A stretch of 64,000 nt of DNA from Pseudomonas sp. p1(2021b). Its GTDB lineage: Bacteria > Pseudomonadota > Gammaproteobacteria > Pseudomonadales > Pseudomonadaceae. Below the pieces are notes generated by a model that saw only the letters and a program-made list of their open reading frames with translations, made no database searches and was not told the origin of the DNA. Location of the stretch: assembly GCF_020151015.1 (NCBI RefSeq), contig NZ_CP083746.1:4742501-4806500 (forward strand), written 5' to 3'. Position 1 is the first letter of the stretch. Each line of letters begins with the position of its first letter. Position numbers and translations under genes: made by a program. Below are positions 27,781 through 42,379 of the stretch, piece by piece.

Positions 27781-29478
27781 ATGTCCCAAGAATTCGACTA
27801 CATCATCGTCGGCGCCGGTTCCGCCGGTAACACCCTGGCGACCCGCCTGACCGAAGACGCTGGCGTCACCGTCCTGCTGCTCGAAGCCGGCGGCCCGGAC
27901 TACCGCTTCGACTTCCGCACCCAGATGCCGGCCGCCCTGGCCTTCCCGCTGCAGGGCCGCCGCTACAACTGGGCCTACGAGACCGACCCGGAGCCGCACA
28001 TGGGCGGCCGTCGCATGGAATGCGGTCGCGGCAAGGGCCTGGGCGGTTCCTCGCTGATCAACGGCATGTGCTATATCCGTGGTAACGCCATGGACTTCGA
28101 CGGCTGGGCGAAACTGCCAGGCCTGGAAGACTGGACCTACCTGGACTGCCTGCCGTACTTCCGCAAGGCCGAAACCCGTGACATCGGCCCGAACGACTAC
28201 CACGGCGGCGACGGCCCGGTCAGCGTGACCACGCCCAAGGCCGGCAACAACCCGCTGTTCCATGCCATGGTCGAGGCCGGCGTGCAGGCCGGTTACCCGC
28301 GCACCGAAGACCTCAACGGCTATCAGCAGGAAGGCTTCGGCCCGATGGACCGCACCGTGACGCCGAAAGGCCGTCGCGCCAGCACCGCCCGCGGCTACCT
28401 GGACCAGGCCAAGAAGCGCCCGAACCTGACCATCGTCACCCATGCCCTGACCGACCGCGTCCTGTTCGACGGCAAGCGCGCCATCGGCGTGACCTACCTG
28501 GTCGGCGACAGCGAAGAGCGCATGGAAGCCCGCGCCCGCAAGGAAGTGATCGTCAGCTCCGGCGCCATCGCCTCGCCACAGCTGCTGCAACGCTCCGGCG
28601 TCGGCCCGCGCGAACTGCTGGAAAGCCTGGACATCCCAGTCGTACACGACCTGCCGGGCGTCGGCGAGAACCTGCAGGACCACCTGGAGCTGTACATGCA
28701 GTACGCCTGCACCCAGCCGGTCTCGCTGTACCCCTCGCTGCTGTGGTGGAACCAGCCGGCCATTGGTGCCGAGTGGCTGTTCAACGGTACCGGCATCGGG
28801 GCCAGCAACCAGTTCGAGGCCGGTGGTTTCATCCGTACCCGTCCTGAGTTCGAATGGCCGAACATCCAGTACCACTTCCTGCCGGTCGCCATCAACTACA
28901 ACGGTTCGAACGGCGTGAAGGAGCACGGCTTCCAGGCGCACATGGGTTCCATGCGCTCGCCAAGCCGCGGCCGCATCAAGCTCAAGTCCAAGGACCCACG
29001 CCAGCACCCAAGCATCCTGTTCAACTACATGGCCACCGAACAGGACTGGCAGGAGTTCCGTGACGGCATCCGCCTGACCCGCGAGATCATGGCCCAGCCG
29101 GCGCTGGACCCCTACCGTGGTCGCGAGATCAGCCCGGGCGCCCACGTGCAGACCGACGAGGAACTGGACAAGTTCATCCGCGAGCACGCCGAAACCGCCT
29201 TCCACCCGTCCTGCTCGTGCAAGATGGGCACCGACGACATGGCGGTGGTGGATGGCGAAGGCCGCGTGCACGGCATGCAGGGCCTGCGTGTGGTCGATGC
29301 TTCGATCATGCCGATCATCATCACCGGCAACCTCAACGCCACCACGATCATGATCGCCGAGAAGATCTCGGACAAGATCCGTGGCCGCAAGCCGCTGCCG
29401 CGCAGCACCGCCAAGTACTACGTGGCCAATGGCGCGCCGGTCAAGGGCAAGCCGATGCGTGAGGTCAAGCAGGGTTGA
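27781..29478 (+). CDS. betA: choline dehydrogenase
   Basis: 565 residues. FAD-dependent GMC oxidoreductase converting choline to betaine aldehyde (and further to betaine), associated with the inner membrane. FAD Rossmann motif [13 protein letters not shown] near the N-terminus, GMC signature [20 protein letters not shown] (about 82-101), second signature [15 protein letters not shown], and the active-site segment HPSCSCKMG are visible. Third gene of betIBA; ends before a REP and a terminator. Confidence 0.97.
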   Translation: MSQEFDYIIVGAGSAGNTLATRLTEDAGVTVLLLEAGGPDYRFDFRTQMPAALAFPLQGRRYNWAYETDPEPHMGGRRMECGRGKGLGGSSLINGMCYIRGNAMDFDGWAKLPGLEDWTYLDCLPYFRKAETRDIGPNDYHGGDGPVSVTTPKAGNNPLFHAMVEAGVQAGYPRTEDLNGYQQEGFGPMDRTVTPKGRRASTARGYLDQAKKRPNLTIVTHALTDRVLFDGKRAIGVTYLVGDSEERMEARARKEVIVSSGAIASPQLLQRSGVGPRELLESLDIPVVHDLPGVGENLQDHLELYMQYACTQPVSLYPSLLWWNQPAIGAEWLFNGTGIGASNQFEAGGFIRTRPEFEWPNIQYHFLPVAINYNGSNGVKEHGFQAHMGSMRSPSRGRIKLKSKDPRQHPSILFNYMATEQDWQEFRDGIRLTREIMAQPALDPYRGREISPGAHVQTDEELDKFIREHAETAFHPSCSCKMGTDDMAVVDGEGRVHGMQGLRVVDASIMPIIITGNLNATTIMIAEKISDKIRGRKPLPRSTAKYYVANGAPVKGKPMREVKQG

Positions 29479-29505
29479 GACCCTGGGGCCGCTTTGCGGC
29501 CCTTT

Positions 29506-29586
29506 GGCGGGGCAAGCCCTACAAGGATCGCGTTGCCCTTGAAGACTGCGCTGCACCTGTAGGAGCGGGCTCGCCCCTCGATAGCG
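29506..29586. repeat. REP pair, left copy degenerate
   Basis: ctgtaggagcgggctcgccc (29557 onward) is a clear REP; ggcggggcaagccctacaag at 29506 is the decayed partner. After betA. Confidence 0.65.
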
Positions 29587-29605
29587 TCGGCACTGCAACA
29601 CAGAG

Positions 29606-29631
29606 AAAAGCACCTTGATCGGTGCTTTTTT
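29606..29631 (+). terminator. betA terminator
   Basis: Stem aaaagcacc (29606-29614) and ggtgctttt (29621-29629), loop ttgatc, followed by more T. Confidence 0.88.
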
Positions 29632-29746
29632 CATTTGCAGAAACGCTTTACAGGCGGCCAATTCATCAGGTTAGAATCGATTGGCACGCGACCTGCTAGT
29701 CAACGCTGCCCTGCCCTTTCCCCCGCGATGTACCGGAGTACTGCCT

Positions 29747-31489
29747 TTGGATGCGAGCACCATCAACAGCCTGTTCCTGATCGGCGCACTGCTGGTTGGG
29801 GCAAGTATCCTGGTCAGCTCGCTGTCATCGCGCCTTGGCATCCCTATCCTGGTCATCATCCTCGCCGTCGGCATGGCTGCTGGGGTCGATGGTGGCGGTA
29901 TCATCTTCAACAACTACCCGACCGCCTACCTGGTGGGCAACCTGGCCCTGGCCGTGATCCTGCTCGACGGCGGCCTGCGCACCCGGGTGGCCAGCTTTCG
30001 CGTGGCCCTGTGGCCGGCCTTGTCGCTGGCCACGGTGGGCGTGCTGATCACCACCGGCCTGACAGGCATGGTCGCCGCCTGGCTGTTCGACCTGAGCCTG
30101 ATCCAAGGCTTGTTGATCGGTGCCATCGTCGGTTCCACGGACGCCGCCGCAGTATTCTCGCTGCTCGGCGGCAAGGGCCTGAACGAGCGGGTCTCGGCCA
30201 CCCTGGAAATCGAGTCGGGCAGCAACGACCCGATGGCGGTATTTCTCACCGTCACCCTCATCGACATGCTCGCCAGCGGCCAGACCGGCCTGCACTGGAG
30301 CCTGCTCACCCACCTGCTGCGCGAGTTCGGCATCGGCAGCCTGCTGGGCCTGGGTGGCGGCTGGCTGATGTTGCAACTGGTCAACCGCATCAGCCTCGCC
30401 GGCGGCCTGTACCCGATCCTGGTGATCGCCGGCGGCCTGGCGGTGTTCTCCCTGACCAACGCCCTGCATGGCAGCGGCTTCCTGGCCGTGTACCTGTGCG
30501 GCCTGGTGTTGGGCAACCGGCCGATCCGCAGCCGCCACGGCATCCTGCACATGCTCGATGGCATGGCCTGGCTGGCGCAGATCGGCATGTTCCTGGTGCT
30601 GGGCCTGCTGGTCACCCCCCACGACCTGTTGCCCATCGCCCTGCCGGCCCTGGGCCTGGCGCTGTGGATGATCCTGTTCGCCCGGCCGCTGTCGGTGGTC
30701 GCCAGCCTGTTGCCGTTCAAGGCCTTCCACGGCCGCGAGAAGGCGTTCATTTCCTGGGTAGGCCTGCGCGGCGCGGTCCCCATCATCCTTGCCGTCTTCC
30801 CGCTGATGGCCGGGCTGCCGGATGCCCAACTGTTCTTCAACCTGGCATTCTTCATCGTCCTGGTATCGCTGCTGGTGCAAGGCACCAGCCTGCCGTGGAT
30901 GGCCAAGCTGCTGAAGGTCACGGTGCCGCCGGACCCGGCCCCGATCTCCCGCTCGGCCCTGGAAGTGCACATCACCAGCGAATGGGAGCTGTTCGTCTAC
31001 CGCCTGGGTGCCGAGAAATGGTGCATCGGCGCCGCGCTGCGCGAGCTGAAGATGCCCGAGGGCACGCGTATCGCCGCACTGTTCCGCGGTGAACAACTGC
31101 TGCACCCCTCGGGCAGCACGGTACTGGAGGTCGGCGATATGCTCTGTGTGATCGGCCATGAACATAACCTGCCAGCCCTGGGTAAACTGTTCAGCCAGGC
31201 ACCGCAACGCGGCCTGGACCTGCGCTTCTTCGGTGACTTCGTGCTCGAAGGCGATGCCGAGCTCGGCGCGGTGGCTGCGCTCTATGGTCTGAAACTCGAA
31301 GGCCTGGACGCGAAAATGCCGCTGGCGCAGTTCATCCGACAAAAGGTCGGAGGCGCTCCAGTAGTAGGCGACCAGGTCGAATGGAACAGCACGATCTGGA
31401 CCGTGGCGACCATGGAGGGGAACAAGATCCAGAAAGTGGGCGTCAGATTCCCCGAAGGTACCCGCCCCGGTCCCGGGTTGTTCCTCTAA
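29747..31489 (+). CDS. nhaP2: potassium/proton antiporter, CPA1 family with TrkA-C domain
   Basis: 580 residues if started at TTG 29747 ([13 protein letters not shown]), which has GGAG eight bases upstream and gives the usual family length; an upstream frame from 29681 would add 22 residues. About 12 membrane segments (10-390) with LVLGLLVTP and [12 protein letters not shown], then a TrkA-C/RCK-C nucleotide-sensing domain (about 400-485) and a CorC/HlyC-type domain to the end. Exports K+ in exchange for protons. Likely role in volume and pH control, next to the mechanosensitive channel and bet genes. Confidence 0.9.
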   Translation: MDASTINSLFLIGALLVGASILVSSLSSRLGIPILVIILAVGMAAGVDGGGIIFNNYPTAYLVGNLALAVILLDGGLRTRVASFRVALWPALSLATVGVLITTGLTGMVAAWLFDLSLIQGLLIGAIVGSTDAAAVFSLLGGKGLNERVSATLEIESGSNDPMAVFLTVTLIDMLASGQTGLHWSLLTHLLREFGIGSLLGLGGGWLMLQLVNRISLAGGLYPILVIAGGLAVFSLTNALHGSGFLAVYLCGLVLGNRPIRSRHGILHMLDGMAWLAQIGMFLVLGLLVTPHDLLPIALPALGLALWMILFARPLSVVASLLPFKAFHGREKAFISWVGLRGAVPIILAVFPLMAGLPDAQLFFNLAFFIVLVSLLVQGTSLPWMAKLLKVTVPPDPAPISRSALEVHITSEWELFVYRLGAEKWCIGAALRELKMPEGTRIAALFRGEQLLHPSGSTVLEVGDMLCVIGHEHNLPALGKLFSQAPQRGLDLRFFGDFVLEGDAELGAVAALYGLKLEGLDAKMPLAQFIRQKVGGAPVVGDQVEWNSTIWTVATMEGNKIQKVGVRFPEGTRPGPGLFL

Positions 31490-31524
31490 ACTCCGATTTG
31501 CCTCGTTTCACAAGAATTCTGCCT

Positions 31525-36455
<4,931 letters not shown>

Positions 36456-36467
36456 TGATCACGCTCC

Positions 36468-36599
36468 CCTGTAGAGCGGCCTTGCGCCGCGATGGGGCGC
36501 GCAGCGGCCCTAGGACCAGCGAACGCGGTGCATCAGGAAAAACGCGCTTACCGGATCAGGACCGCTTCGCGCCCCATTGCGGCACAAGGCCGCTCCAAG
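36468..36599. repeat. REP pair (inverted, imperfect)
   Basis: ctgtagagcggccttgcgcc (36469 onward) and its mirror gcggcacaaggccgctccaa near 36579, separated by 50 bases. It fills most of the gap between selO and trxC. Confidence 0.7.
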
Positions 36600-36628
36600 G
36601 GGCGCGCAAGACTTGAAGAGGAAACACC

Positions 36629-37063
36629 ATGTCCGACCCAATGCTAATCCCCTGCCCCCACTGCAACGGCCTCAACCGCCTGCCGTCCGAGCGACTGGGC
36701 GATGCCCCCAAATGCGGCCGCTGCAAACAGGACGTACTGCTGGGCAAGCCCTTCGACCTTACCGAGCGCAGCTACGCCAGCCAGATCAAAGGCGACCTGC
36801 CCCTGTTGCTCGATGTCTGGGCCGACTGGTGCGGCCCGTGCACATCCTTCGCTCCGGTCTTCGAACAGGCCGCCCGCCAGCTCACCGGCCGCTGCCGCCT
36901 GGCCAAGCTCGACAGCGAGGCCAACCGCAACCTGGCCGGGCAGCTGGGCATCCGCTCGATCCCCAGCCTGATCCTGTTCAGGAACGGCCGCGAAGTCGGT
37001 CGCCAGGCCGGGGCATTTCCCCTCCAGTCGTTGCTGGAGTGGTTGCGTAGCCAGGGGGTCTAG
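36629..37063 (+). CDS. trxC: thioredoxin 2 (TrxC type, zinc-binding)
   Basis: 144 residues. The N-terminal zinc ribbon has two CxxC pairs (Cys9-Cys12 and Cys29-Cys32), which separates Trx2 from ordinary thioredoxin. Thioredoxin domain with active site WCGPC at 67-71 and the cis-Pro loop [10 protein letters not shown]. Cytosolic disulfide reductase, usually oxidative-stress induced. Its last 4 bases overlap the 3' end of the convergent parA-like gene. Confidence 0.95.
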   Translation: MSDPMLIPCPHCNGLNRLPSERLGDAPKCGRCKQDVLLGKPFDLTERSYASQIKGDLPLLLDVWADWCGPCTSFAPVFEQAARQLTGRCRLAKLDSEANRNLAGQLGIRSIPSLILFRNGREVGRQAGAFPLQSLLEWLRSQGV

Positions 37064-37833
37064 GCGTTTTCTTCGAGCAACGCATGCAACTCGACAAACT
37101 GCTGGGTCAACTTGTGCCGCGGCTCCAGATGGATCAGCGGCAAGCTGGCGTGGTGCGACTCGCGCATCTTCACCGAACTGCCCAGGTACACCGGCAATAC
37201 CGGCAGGCCCTCGGCCAGCAGCTCGTCGAGCATCTGCTGCGGCAGGCTGGCCCGTGACTGGAACTGGTTGACGACGATACCTTCGACCACCAGCTCCTCG
37301 TTGTGGTCGTCCCGCAGTTCCTCGATCTCCGCCAGCAGCCCGTACAGGGCCTGGCGCGAGAAGCTGTCGCAATCGAAGGGAATCAACACGCGGTCAGCAG
37401 CGATCAGTGCGGACACGGCATAGAAGTTCAACGCAGGTGGGGTGTCGATGTAGATCCGCTCGTAGTCCTCGTCGAGCTCGTCGAGCAACTTACGCAGCTT
37501 GTTGATCTTGTGCTTGGCCTCGAGCTTGGGCTGCAGGTCGGCCAACTCCGGCGTGGCGGTGACCACGTGCAGGTTGTCGAACGGCGTTTCGTAGATATCC
37601 ACCCGGTTCTTCTTGGCGAACGGCCCGCTGGACAGGGTCTGCTTGAAGAAATCGGCGATACCCATGGGGATGTCTTCGCCGGTGAGCCCGGTGAGGTACT
37701 GGGTCGAGTTGGCCTGGGCATCCAAGTCCACCAGCAAGGTCCGGTAGCCTTCGTTGGCGCTGACCGCCGCCAGGTTGCAGGCAATGCTCGACTTGCCAAC
37801 GCCACCTTTCTGATTGAATACCACGCGCCGCAT
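37060..37833 (-). CDS. ParA/MinD-family ATPase, orphan
   Basis: 257 residues from ATG at 37833. Deviant Walker A KGGVGKSS at 9-16, switch region [13 protein letters not shown] and the Walker B-like YIDTPPAL identify a ParA-type ATPase. No parB-like or parS-like element is adjacent and it is not next to an origin-type cluster, so the cargo is unknown; related orphan ParAs position other cell structures. Convergent and 4-base overlapping with trxC; its promoter faces the aryl polyene cluster promoter across a 315-base gap. Confidence 0.9.
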   Translation of the reverse strand: MRRVVFNQKGGVGKSSIACNLAAVSANEGYRTLLVDLDAQANSTQYLTGLTGEDIPMGIADFFKQTLSSGPFAKKNRVDIYETPFDNLHVVTATPELADLQPKLEAKHKINKLRKLLDELDEDYERIYIDTPPALNFYAVSALIAADRVLIPFDCDSFSRQALYGLLAEIEELRDDHNEELVVEGIVVNQFQSRASLPQQMLDELLAEGLPVLPVYLGSSVKMRESHHASLPLIHLEPRHKLTQQFVELHALLEENA

Positions 37834-38024
37834 GGGAGACCTCCGTGTATCAACGAATGCCCGAGTATGTGGCCCGCGCATGACAATGACCAGTACCGCC
37901 TGCCTCAACCTTCCTACCTGCAGGCCGATATATGGCTTACACCGTTCATCGGAAAATGCCGGCAAACGATAGAACCTTCATCCCTAGCCGGCGACTTGCC
38001 CGTTTGCCATTGTCCAACGGGTAT

Positions 38025-38053
38025 TTGCTACAGATCGCCTGCACCGGGATAAT
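38025..38053 (+). promoter_or_regulatory. sigma70-type promoter of the aryl polyene cluster
   Basis: ttgcta (38025-38030), a 17-base spacer and gataat (38048-38053). Transcription from about 38060 would leave an 88-base leader before the first gene. It lies in the 315-base gap 37834-38148, where I see no gene and no further clear element. Confidence 0.6.
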
Positions 38054-38148
38054 GCGCGCCACTCGACGAGCACCAATCCCTGTCAGGTCATTGTTCCGAC
38101 GCACTCCTTGGCCAAAGGAAGTCTTTCAGGGCGGGAACCAGACACATC

Positions 38149-38865
38149 GTGATCACTTTCAACATCAGCCAATGGCGCGCCTGGGCCCCTGGCCTGCAGA
38201 CGCCTGCCGACTGGCGTGCCTGGGCCGAGGGTAGGTCACTGCCGCAGGGCGACGGCCCGGCGCCGGACGTTTCGTTCCTGCCAGCCCTGCAACGCAGGCG
38301 CCTGGGCCCGTTGGCACGCATGGCGTTCGCCGTCGGCTGGCCATTGGCCGAGGGCCACGACGCGCTGCCGCTGGTATACGCCTCACGCCATGGCGAAACC
38401 CCGCGCACCTTCTCCATGCTCAGTGAACTCGCCCAGGGCCAGCCACTTTCGCCCACGCAGTTCAGCCTCTCGGTGCATAACGCGGTGATCGGGCTATGGT
38501 CGATCATCCGTGGCCAGACCTGCGAGATGACCGCCCTGGCCGCCGCAGGCGATGGTTTCGAGCAAGGCCTGCTGGAGGCTGCCGGCCTGCTGCACGACGG
38601 TGCACCGGCAGTGCTGCTGATCGTGGCCGAGGAGACGCCACCCGAGGCCTACAGCCCATCGGTCGAAGATGTGCCCTTCAGCTATGCCCTCGGCCTGTTG
38701 CTCACCCCGGGTAGCCAGTGGCGCCTGGACATGGCCCCCGGCAGCAACGCCACACCCGCCCCCCTGCCCCACGCCCTGAACTGGCTGAAGAACCTGCTCA
38801 CCGGTCAGGCCCGACTCACCCACCCAGGAGCCCTGCGGTCATGGAACTGGCTTCGGCTCGCGTGA
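38149..38865 (+). CDS. ketosynthase-like chain-length-factor protein (ketoacyl-synt_2 family)
   Basis: 238 residues from GTG at 38149. Resembles the short N-terminal-half ketosynthase family of aryl polyene clusters (ApeC-like). In the nucleophile position, where ketosynthases have TACTSSG, it reads MTALAAAGDG, so the catalytic Cys is absent, as expected for a chain-length factor that pairs with a catalytic ketosynthase. First gene of a 17-gene run; it overlaps the acyltransferase start by 25 bases. Function inferred from family and context. Confidence 0.82.
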   Translation: MITFNISQWRAWAPGLQTPADWRAWAEGRSLPQGDGPAPDVSFLPALQRRRLGPLARMAFAVGWPLAEGHDALPLVYASRHGETPRTFSMLSELAQGQPLSPTQFSLSVHNAVIGLWSIIRGQTCEMTALAAAGDGFEQGLLEAAGLLHDGAPAVLLIVAEETPPEAYSPSVEDVPFSYALGLLLTPGSQWRLDMAPGSNATPAPLPHALNWLKNLLTGQARLTHPGALRSWNWLRLA

Positions 38866-39656
38866 ACAGGCCAACGGACGCCTACCCCTGGCGCCTGCTG
38901 GCGACCGCGCTGAGCTTCGCCGCTTTCGGTGTCGGCAGCCTGTGCCTGCGCGTGCTGGTATTCCCGTTGCTGGCCTGCCTGCCCGGTGGCGTGGCGCGTC
39001 ATCAGCGCCGTGCCCGACACACCATCGGCGGGCTGTTCTGGCGTTTCATCCGCTTCATGCGCGTCACCGGCGTGCTGACCTATGAGGTGGAAGGGGCCGA
39101 GCGCCTGGGGCGCCCCGGCCAGCTGATCATCGCCAACCACCCCTCGCTGATCGACGTGGTGTTCCTCATCGGCCTGGCGCGCAACGCCAATTGTGTGGTG
39201 AAGCAGAGCCTGTTCGACAACCCATTCACCCGCGGCCCGGTGCGTGAAGCGGGCTATATCGGCAACGACGGCAGCCTGCAGATGCTGGAAACCGCTGCCG
39301 CGACCCTGCGCCAGGGCCAGCCGCTGATCATCTTCCCCGAAGGCACCCGCACCCCGCCCGGCCAGCCCCCGGCCTTTCATCGTGGCGCCGCGGCCATCGC
39401 CCTGCGCGGTGCGAAAATCATCACACCGGTGACGATCAGCGTCAGCCCCAGCACACTGACCAAACATGAGCCCTGGTACCGCATCCCGCACCGCCGCGTG
39501 CACTTTCGCCTGCGCGTCGGCGCCGACATCGACCCGGCCACCTTCGCCGCGCTGGGCCCGGCACCGGTGGCCTCGCGCCGCCTCAACGACTACCTGCACC
39601 AGTACTTCTTCAAGGAGCTCGCCGACGATGAGCGATCCACACAACCTGCACCGTGA
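38841..39656 (+). CDS. 1-acylglycerol-3-phosphate O-acyltransferase-like (PlsC) enzyme
   Basis: 271 residues from ATG at 38841 with CAGGAG ten bases upstream. One N-terminal membrane anchor (about 22-48). Acyltransferase motif I HxxxxD is NHPSLID (His100-Asp105) and motif III FPEGTRTPPG follows. Probably transfers an acyl chain, fatty or polyenoic, onto a glycerol-phosphate-like acceptor for membrane anchoring of the polyene. Overlaps both neighbours, including 29 bases with the first ACP gene. Confidence 0.88.
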   Translation: MELASARVNRPTDAYPWRLLATALSFAAFGVGSLCLRVLVFPLLACLPGGVARHQRRARHTIGGLFWRFIRFMRVTGVLTYEVEGAERLGRPGQLIIANHPSLIDVVFLIGLARNANCVVKQSLFDNPFTRGPVREAGYIGNDGSLQMLETAAATLRQGQPLIIFPEGTRTPPGQPPAFHRGAAAIALRGAKIITPVTISVSPSTLTKHEPWYRIPHRRVHFRLRVGADIDPATFAALGPAPVASRRLNDYLHQYFFKELADDERSTQPAP

Positions 39657-39897
39657 CATCAAGCAACTGATCATCGACGCCCTGGGCCTGGAGGACATCG
39701 GCGTCCAGGACATCGATGACCAGCAGCCACTGTTCGGCGAAGGCCTGGGCCTGGACTCGGTAGATGCCCTCGAACTCGGCCTGGCCCTGCAGAAACGCTT
39801 TGGCATCAAGATCGATGCCGACGCCAAGGACACCCGCTCCCATTTCACCAATGTCGCCACCTTGGCGGCATTCATCACTGCCCGACAGGCTGCCTGA
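39628..39897 (+). CDS. acyl carrier protein 1 of the polyene cluster
   Basis: 89 residues from ATG at 39628. Phosphopantetheine attachment motif GLGLDSVDALEL with Ser44. Distinct from housekeeping AcpP (different N-terminus, charge pattern) and paired with a second ACP immediately downstream, the hallmark of aryl polyene loci (ApeE/ApeF-like pair). The start lies inside the acyltransferase gene, suggesting translational coupling. Confidence 0.92.
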   Translation: MSDPHNLHRDIKQLIIDALGLEDIGVQDIDDQQPLFGEGLGLDSVDALELGLALQKRFGIKIDADAKDTRSHFTNVATLAAFITARQAA

Positions 39898-39906
39898 GAC
39901 CGCACC

Positions 39907-40161
39907 ATGCAAAACCGCGAAGCCATCTTCAACCTCCTGCGCGATGCCCTGGTCGAGCTGTTCGAGCTCGATCCGGCCAGCATCCGCCCGGAGTCCCACC
40001 TCTATCAGGACCTGGAAATCGATAGCATCGACGCCATCGATTTGATCGACCATATCAAGCGCCAGACCGGCAAGAAGATCACCGCCGAGGACTTCAAGTC
40101 CGTGCGCACCGTAGAGGATGTGGTCGAGGCGGTGCACCGCCTGGTGAATTCCGCCGCATGA
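39907..40161 (+). CDS. acyl carrier protein 2 of the polyene cluster
   Basis: 84 residues. Motif DLEIDSIDAIDL with phosphopantetheine Ser40. Begins 9 bases after ACP1. In characterised aryl polyene systems one ACP carries the aryl starter or growing chain and the second supplies malonyl units; which does what here cannot be read from sequence. Confidence 0.92.
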   Translation: MQNREAIFNLLRDALVELFELDPASIRPESHLYQDLEIDSIDAIDLIDHIKRQTGKKITAEDFKSVRTVEDVVEAVHRLVNSAA

Positions 40162-40703
40162 AGCGCCTGGTCGGCCTCGGCCTGGTGCTGGCCGGGGTGC
40201 TCTACCCCTTCGCCGTACACTATGGCCTGGCCCGTTTCGCCCCCTGGCAGTTCGCCCTGGTGCTCGCCGCACTGTGGCTGGCCCGCGCCCTGGGCGCGCC
40301 GCGCCGGCCCGGCAACCTGTGGATGACCACCATCGCCCTGGCCTTCTGCGGGCTGCTGGCACTGTCCGACAGCCGCCAGCTGCTGCGCTGGTACCCGGTG
40401 CTGGTCAATGGGTTCCTGCTGGCGCTGTTCGCCTCCAGCCTCAGGTACGGGCCACCGTTGGTGGAACGCCTGGCACGCCTGCGCGAGCCGCAGCTGCCTG
40501 CCGCCGCCATTGCCTACACACGCCGGGTGACGCAGGTCTGGTGCCTGTTCTTCCTGGCCAACGGGCTGATCGCCGCAGGCCTGACCCTATGGGCGCCGCT
40601 GGCCTGGTGGACCCTCTACAACGGCCTGATCGCCTATCTGGCCATGGGCCTGCTGTTCGCCGTGGAATGGCTGGCCAGGCAACGTATGCGAGCACGCTCA
40701 TGA
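40158..40703 (+). CDS. polytopic membrane protein of the polyene cluster (COG4648 type)
   Basis: 181 residues with about six hydrophobic segments spread over the whole length (for example 4-20, 26-45, 52-70, 76-95, 120-165). Resembles COG4648, a small inner-membrane family regularly found in aryl polyene clusters, of unknown function. Starts inside the ACP2 stop (ATGA) and ends inside the ligase start (ATGA). Confidence 0.8.
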   Translation: MKRLVGLGLVLAGVLYPFAVHYGLARFAPWQFALVLAALWLARALGAPRRPGNLWMTTIALAFCGLLALSDSRQLLRWYPVLVNGFLLALFASSLRYGPPLVERLARLREPQLPAAAIAYTRRVTQVWCLFFLANGLIAAGLTLWAPLAWWTLYNGLIAYLAMGLLFAVEWLARQRMRARS

Positions 40704-42379
40704 ACTGGATCGAACCCCAGCACTTGCTGCAGCCACAGGCCGCCCCCCGGGTCGTTACCCGCGCGCCTGCGCTGGACCACGCCACCCTCTGCCAGGCCGC
40801 CCTGTGCCTGGCAGGCGGCCTGCGCGAACGTGGCGTGCAGCGCCTGGCGGTGCATCTGGAGGATGCCGGCGAACTGGCCATCGCCTTGCTGGGCGCCTGG
40901 CGAGCCGGGGCCCAGGTACTGCTGCCCGCCGACCTGCAGGCACAGACCCGGGCGCGCTGGAGCGCCCAGGTCGAGCTGTGGCTCAGCGACGAGCCAGGCG
41001 ACCATAGCCTGGCATCGCTTTCAGGCGTACCGCTGGCACCTGCCGACCTGGACCTGGACGCCTGCCGGATCAGCCTGTGCACCTCAGGATCCAGCGGCGA
41101 GCCCAAGCGCATCGACAAGCAACTGCGCCAGCTGGCCAACGAAGTACAAGCCCTCGAGCGCCTCTGGGGCGCCGACCTGGGCGATGCCTGGATCATCGGC
41201 AGCGTCGCCACACAACACATCTATGGGTTGTTGTTCCGCGTCCTCTGGCCGCTGTGCGCAGGGCGCGGCTTCCTGCGTCGCCAGTTGCCCTTCCCGGAAG
41301 ACCTGCAATGTGCCAGCCGCGAACAGCCGGGCTTCGCCTGGGTGGCAAGCCCGGCACTGCTCAAGCGCATGGGCGACAACCTCGATTGGCCGGCCCTGGG
41401 CCAGGTGCGCCGGGTGTTCTCCTCCGGCGGCGCCCTGCCCGGGGACGCCGCGCAGCAGTTGCATCGGCGCCTGGGCCAGTGGCCGGTGGAAATCCTCGGA
41501 AGCTCCGAGACCGGTGGCATCGCCTGGCGCGAGGGCGATGCCCCATGGCGTCCGTTCGAAGGCATTACCCTGAGCCAATCGGCGGATGGCGCCCTGTGCG
41601 TCGCCTCGCCCTACCTGCCGCACGGCCATGTCGAACACACCGCCGATGCCGTGCAGTTCACCGACGATGGCCGATTCCACCTGCTTGGGCGCCTGGACCG
41701 CATCGTCAAGCTCGAAGAAAAGCGCATCTCGCTGCCGCTGCTGGAGCAGGCGCTGTGCGCCCACGAATGGGTCAGCGAAGCGCGACTGGGCGTTGTGCAG
41801 CAAGGCCGTGCGTTTCTCGGCGCCTTGCTCGTGCCCAGCCCCGCCGGCCTGCACCAGCTGCGTACCCAGGGGCGTCGCGCCCTGCTCGATACGCTGCGCC
41901 AGCACCTGGCGCAACATTGCGAAAGCCTGGCCCTGCCACGGCGCTGGCGCCTGCTGCGGCAGCTGCCGCTCAACGGCCAGGGCAAGCTGCCCCAGGCGCA
42001 GGTCCAAGCACTACTGCAGGCCCCACGCAACAATGCTCCGGACGTGCTCCAGGCGACACCTGACGACCAGCAACTGAGCCTGCGCCTGGCGGTACCGGCG
42101 GACCTGGCCTGCTTCACCGGGCACTTTCCCACCACCCCCATTCTGCCCGGCGTGGTGCAGGTCGACTGGGCCATGACCCTGGCCACGCCCCTGCTGCCGC
42201 AAGGGCTGCGCTTCGCCGGCATGGAAGTGCTGAAGTTCCAGCAACTGGTTCGCCCAGGCGACGAGCTGGAGCTGACCCTGCGCTACGAGGCCCAGCGCGG
42301 CAAGCTCTACTTCACCTACGCCAGCAACGGCCAGGCCTGTTCCAGCGGCCGCATTCTCCTGGAGCCCAACGGTGCATAG
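40700..42379 (+). CDS. aryl-acid AMP-ligase fused to a 3-hydroxyacyl-ACP dehydratase
   Basis: 559 residues from ATG at 40700. Residues about 1-450 are an ANL adenylating domain with the ATP loop LCTSGSSGEPK (127-137) and LGSSETGGIAW. Residues about 460-559 are a separate hotdog domain with FTGHFPTTPILPGVVQVD (472-489), the FabA/FabZ-like pattern with His475. In other aryl polyene systems these are two genes (ApeH- and ApeI-like). Predicted to activate the aromatic starter onto an ACP and to dehydrate the growing chain. ATGA overlap with the preceding gene. Confidence 0.9.
   Translation: MNWIEPQHLLQPQAAPRVVTRAPALDHATLCQAALCLAGGLRERGVQRLAVHLEDAGELAIALLGAWRAGAQVLLPADLQAQTRARWSAQVELWLSDEPGDHSLASLSGVPLAPADLDLDACRISLCTSGSSGEPKRIDKQLRQLANEVQALERLWGADLGDAWIIGSVATQHIYGLLFRVLWPLCAGRGFLRRQLPFPEDLQCASREQPGFAWVASPALLKRMGDNLDWPALGQVRRVFSSGGALPGDAAQQLHRRLGQWPVEILGSSETGGIAWREGDAPWRPFEGITLSQSADGALCVASPYLPHGHVEHTADAVQFTDDGRFHLLGRLDRIVKLEEKRISLPLLEQALCAHEWVSEARLGVVQQGRAFLGALLVPSPAGLHQLRTQGRRALLDTLRQHLAQHCESLALPRRWRLLRQLPLNGQGKLPQAQVQALLQAPRNNAPDVLQATPDDQQLSLRLAVPADLACFTGHFPTTPILPGVVQVDWAMTLATPLLPQGLRFAGMEVLKFQQLVRPGDELELTLRYEAQRGKLYFTYASNGQACSSGRILLEPNGA

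Noticed and set aside
29635..31092. 485-codon frame overlapping nhaP2 in another frame
   Set aside because: Pro/Arg/Gly-rich translation with no domain; the antiporter frame is clearly coding.
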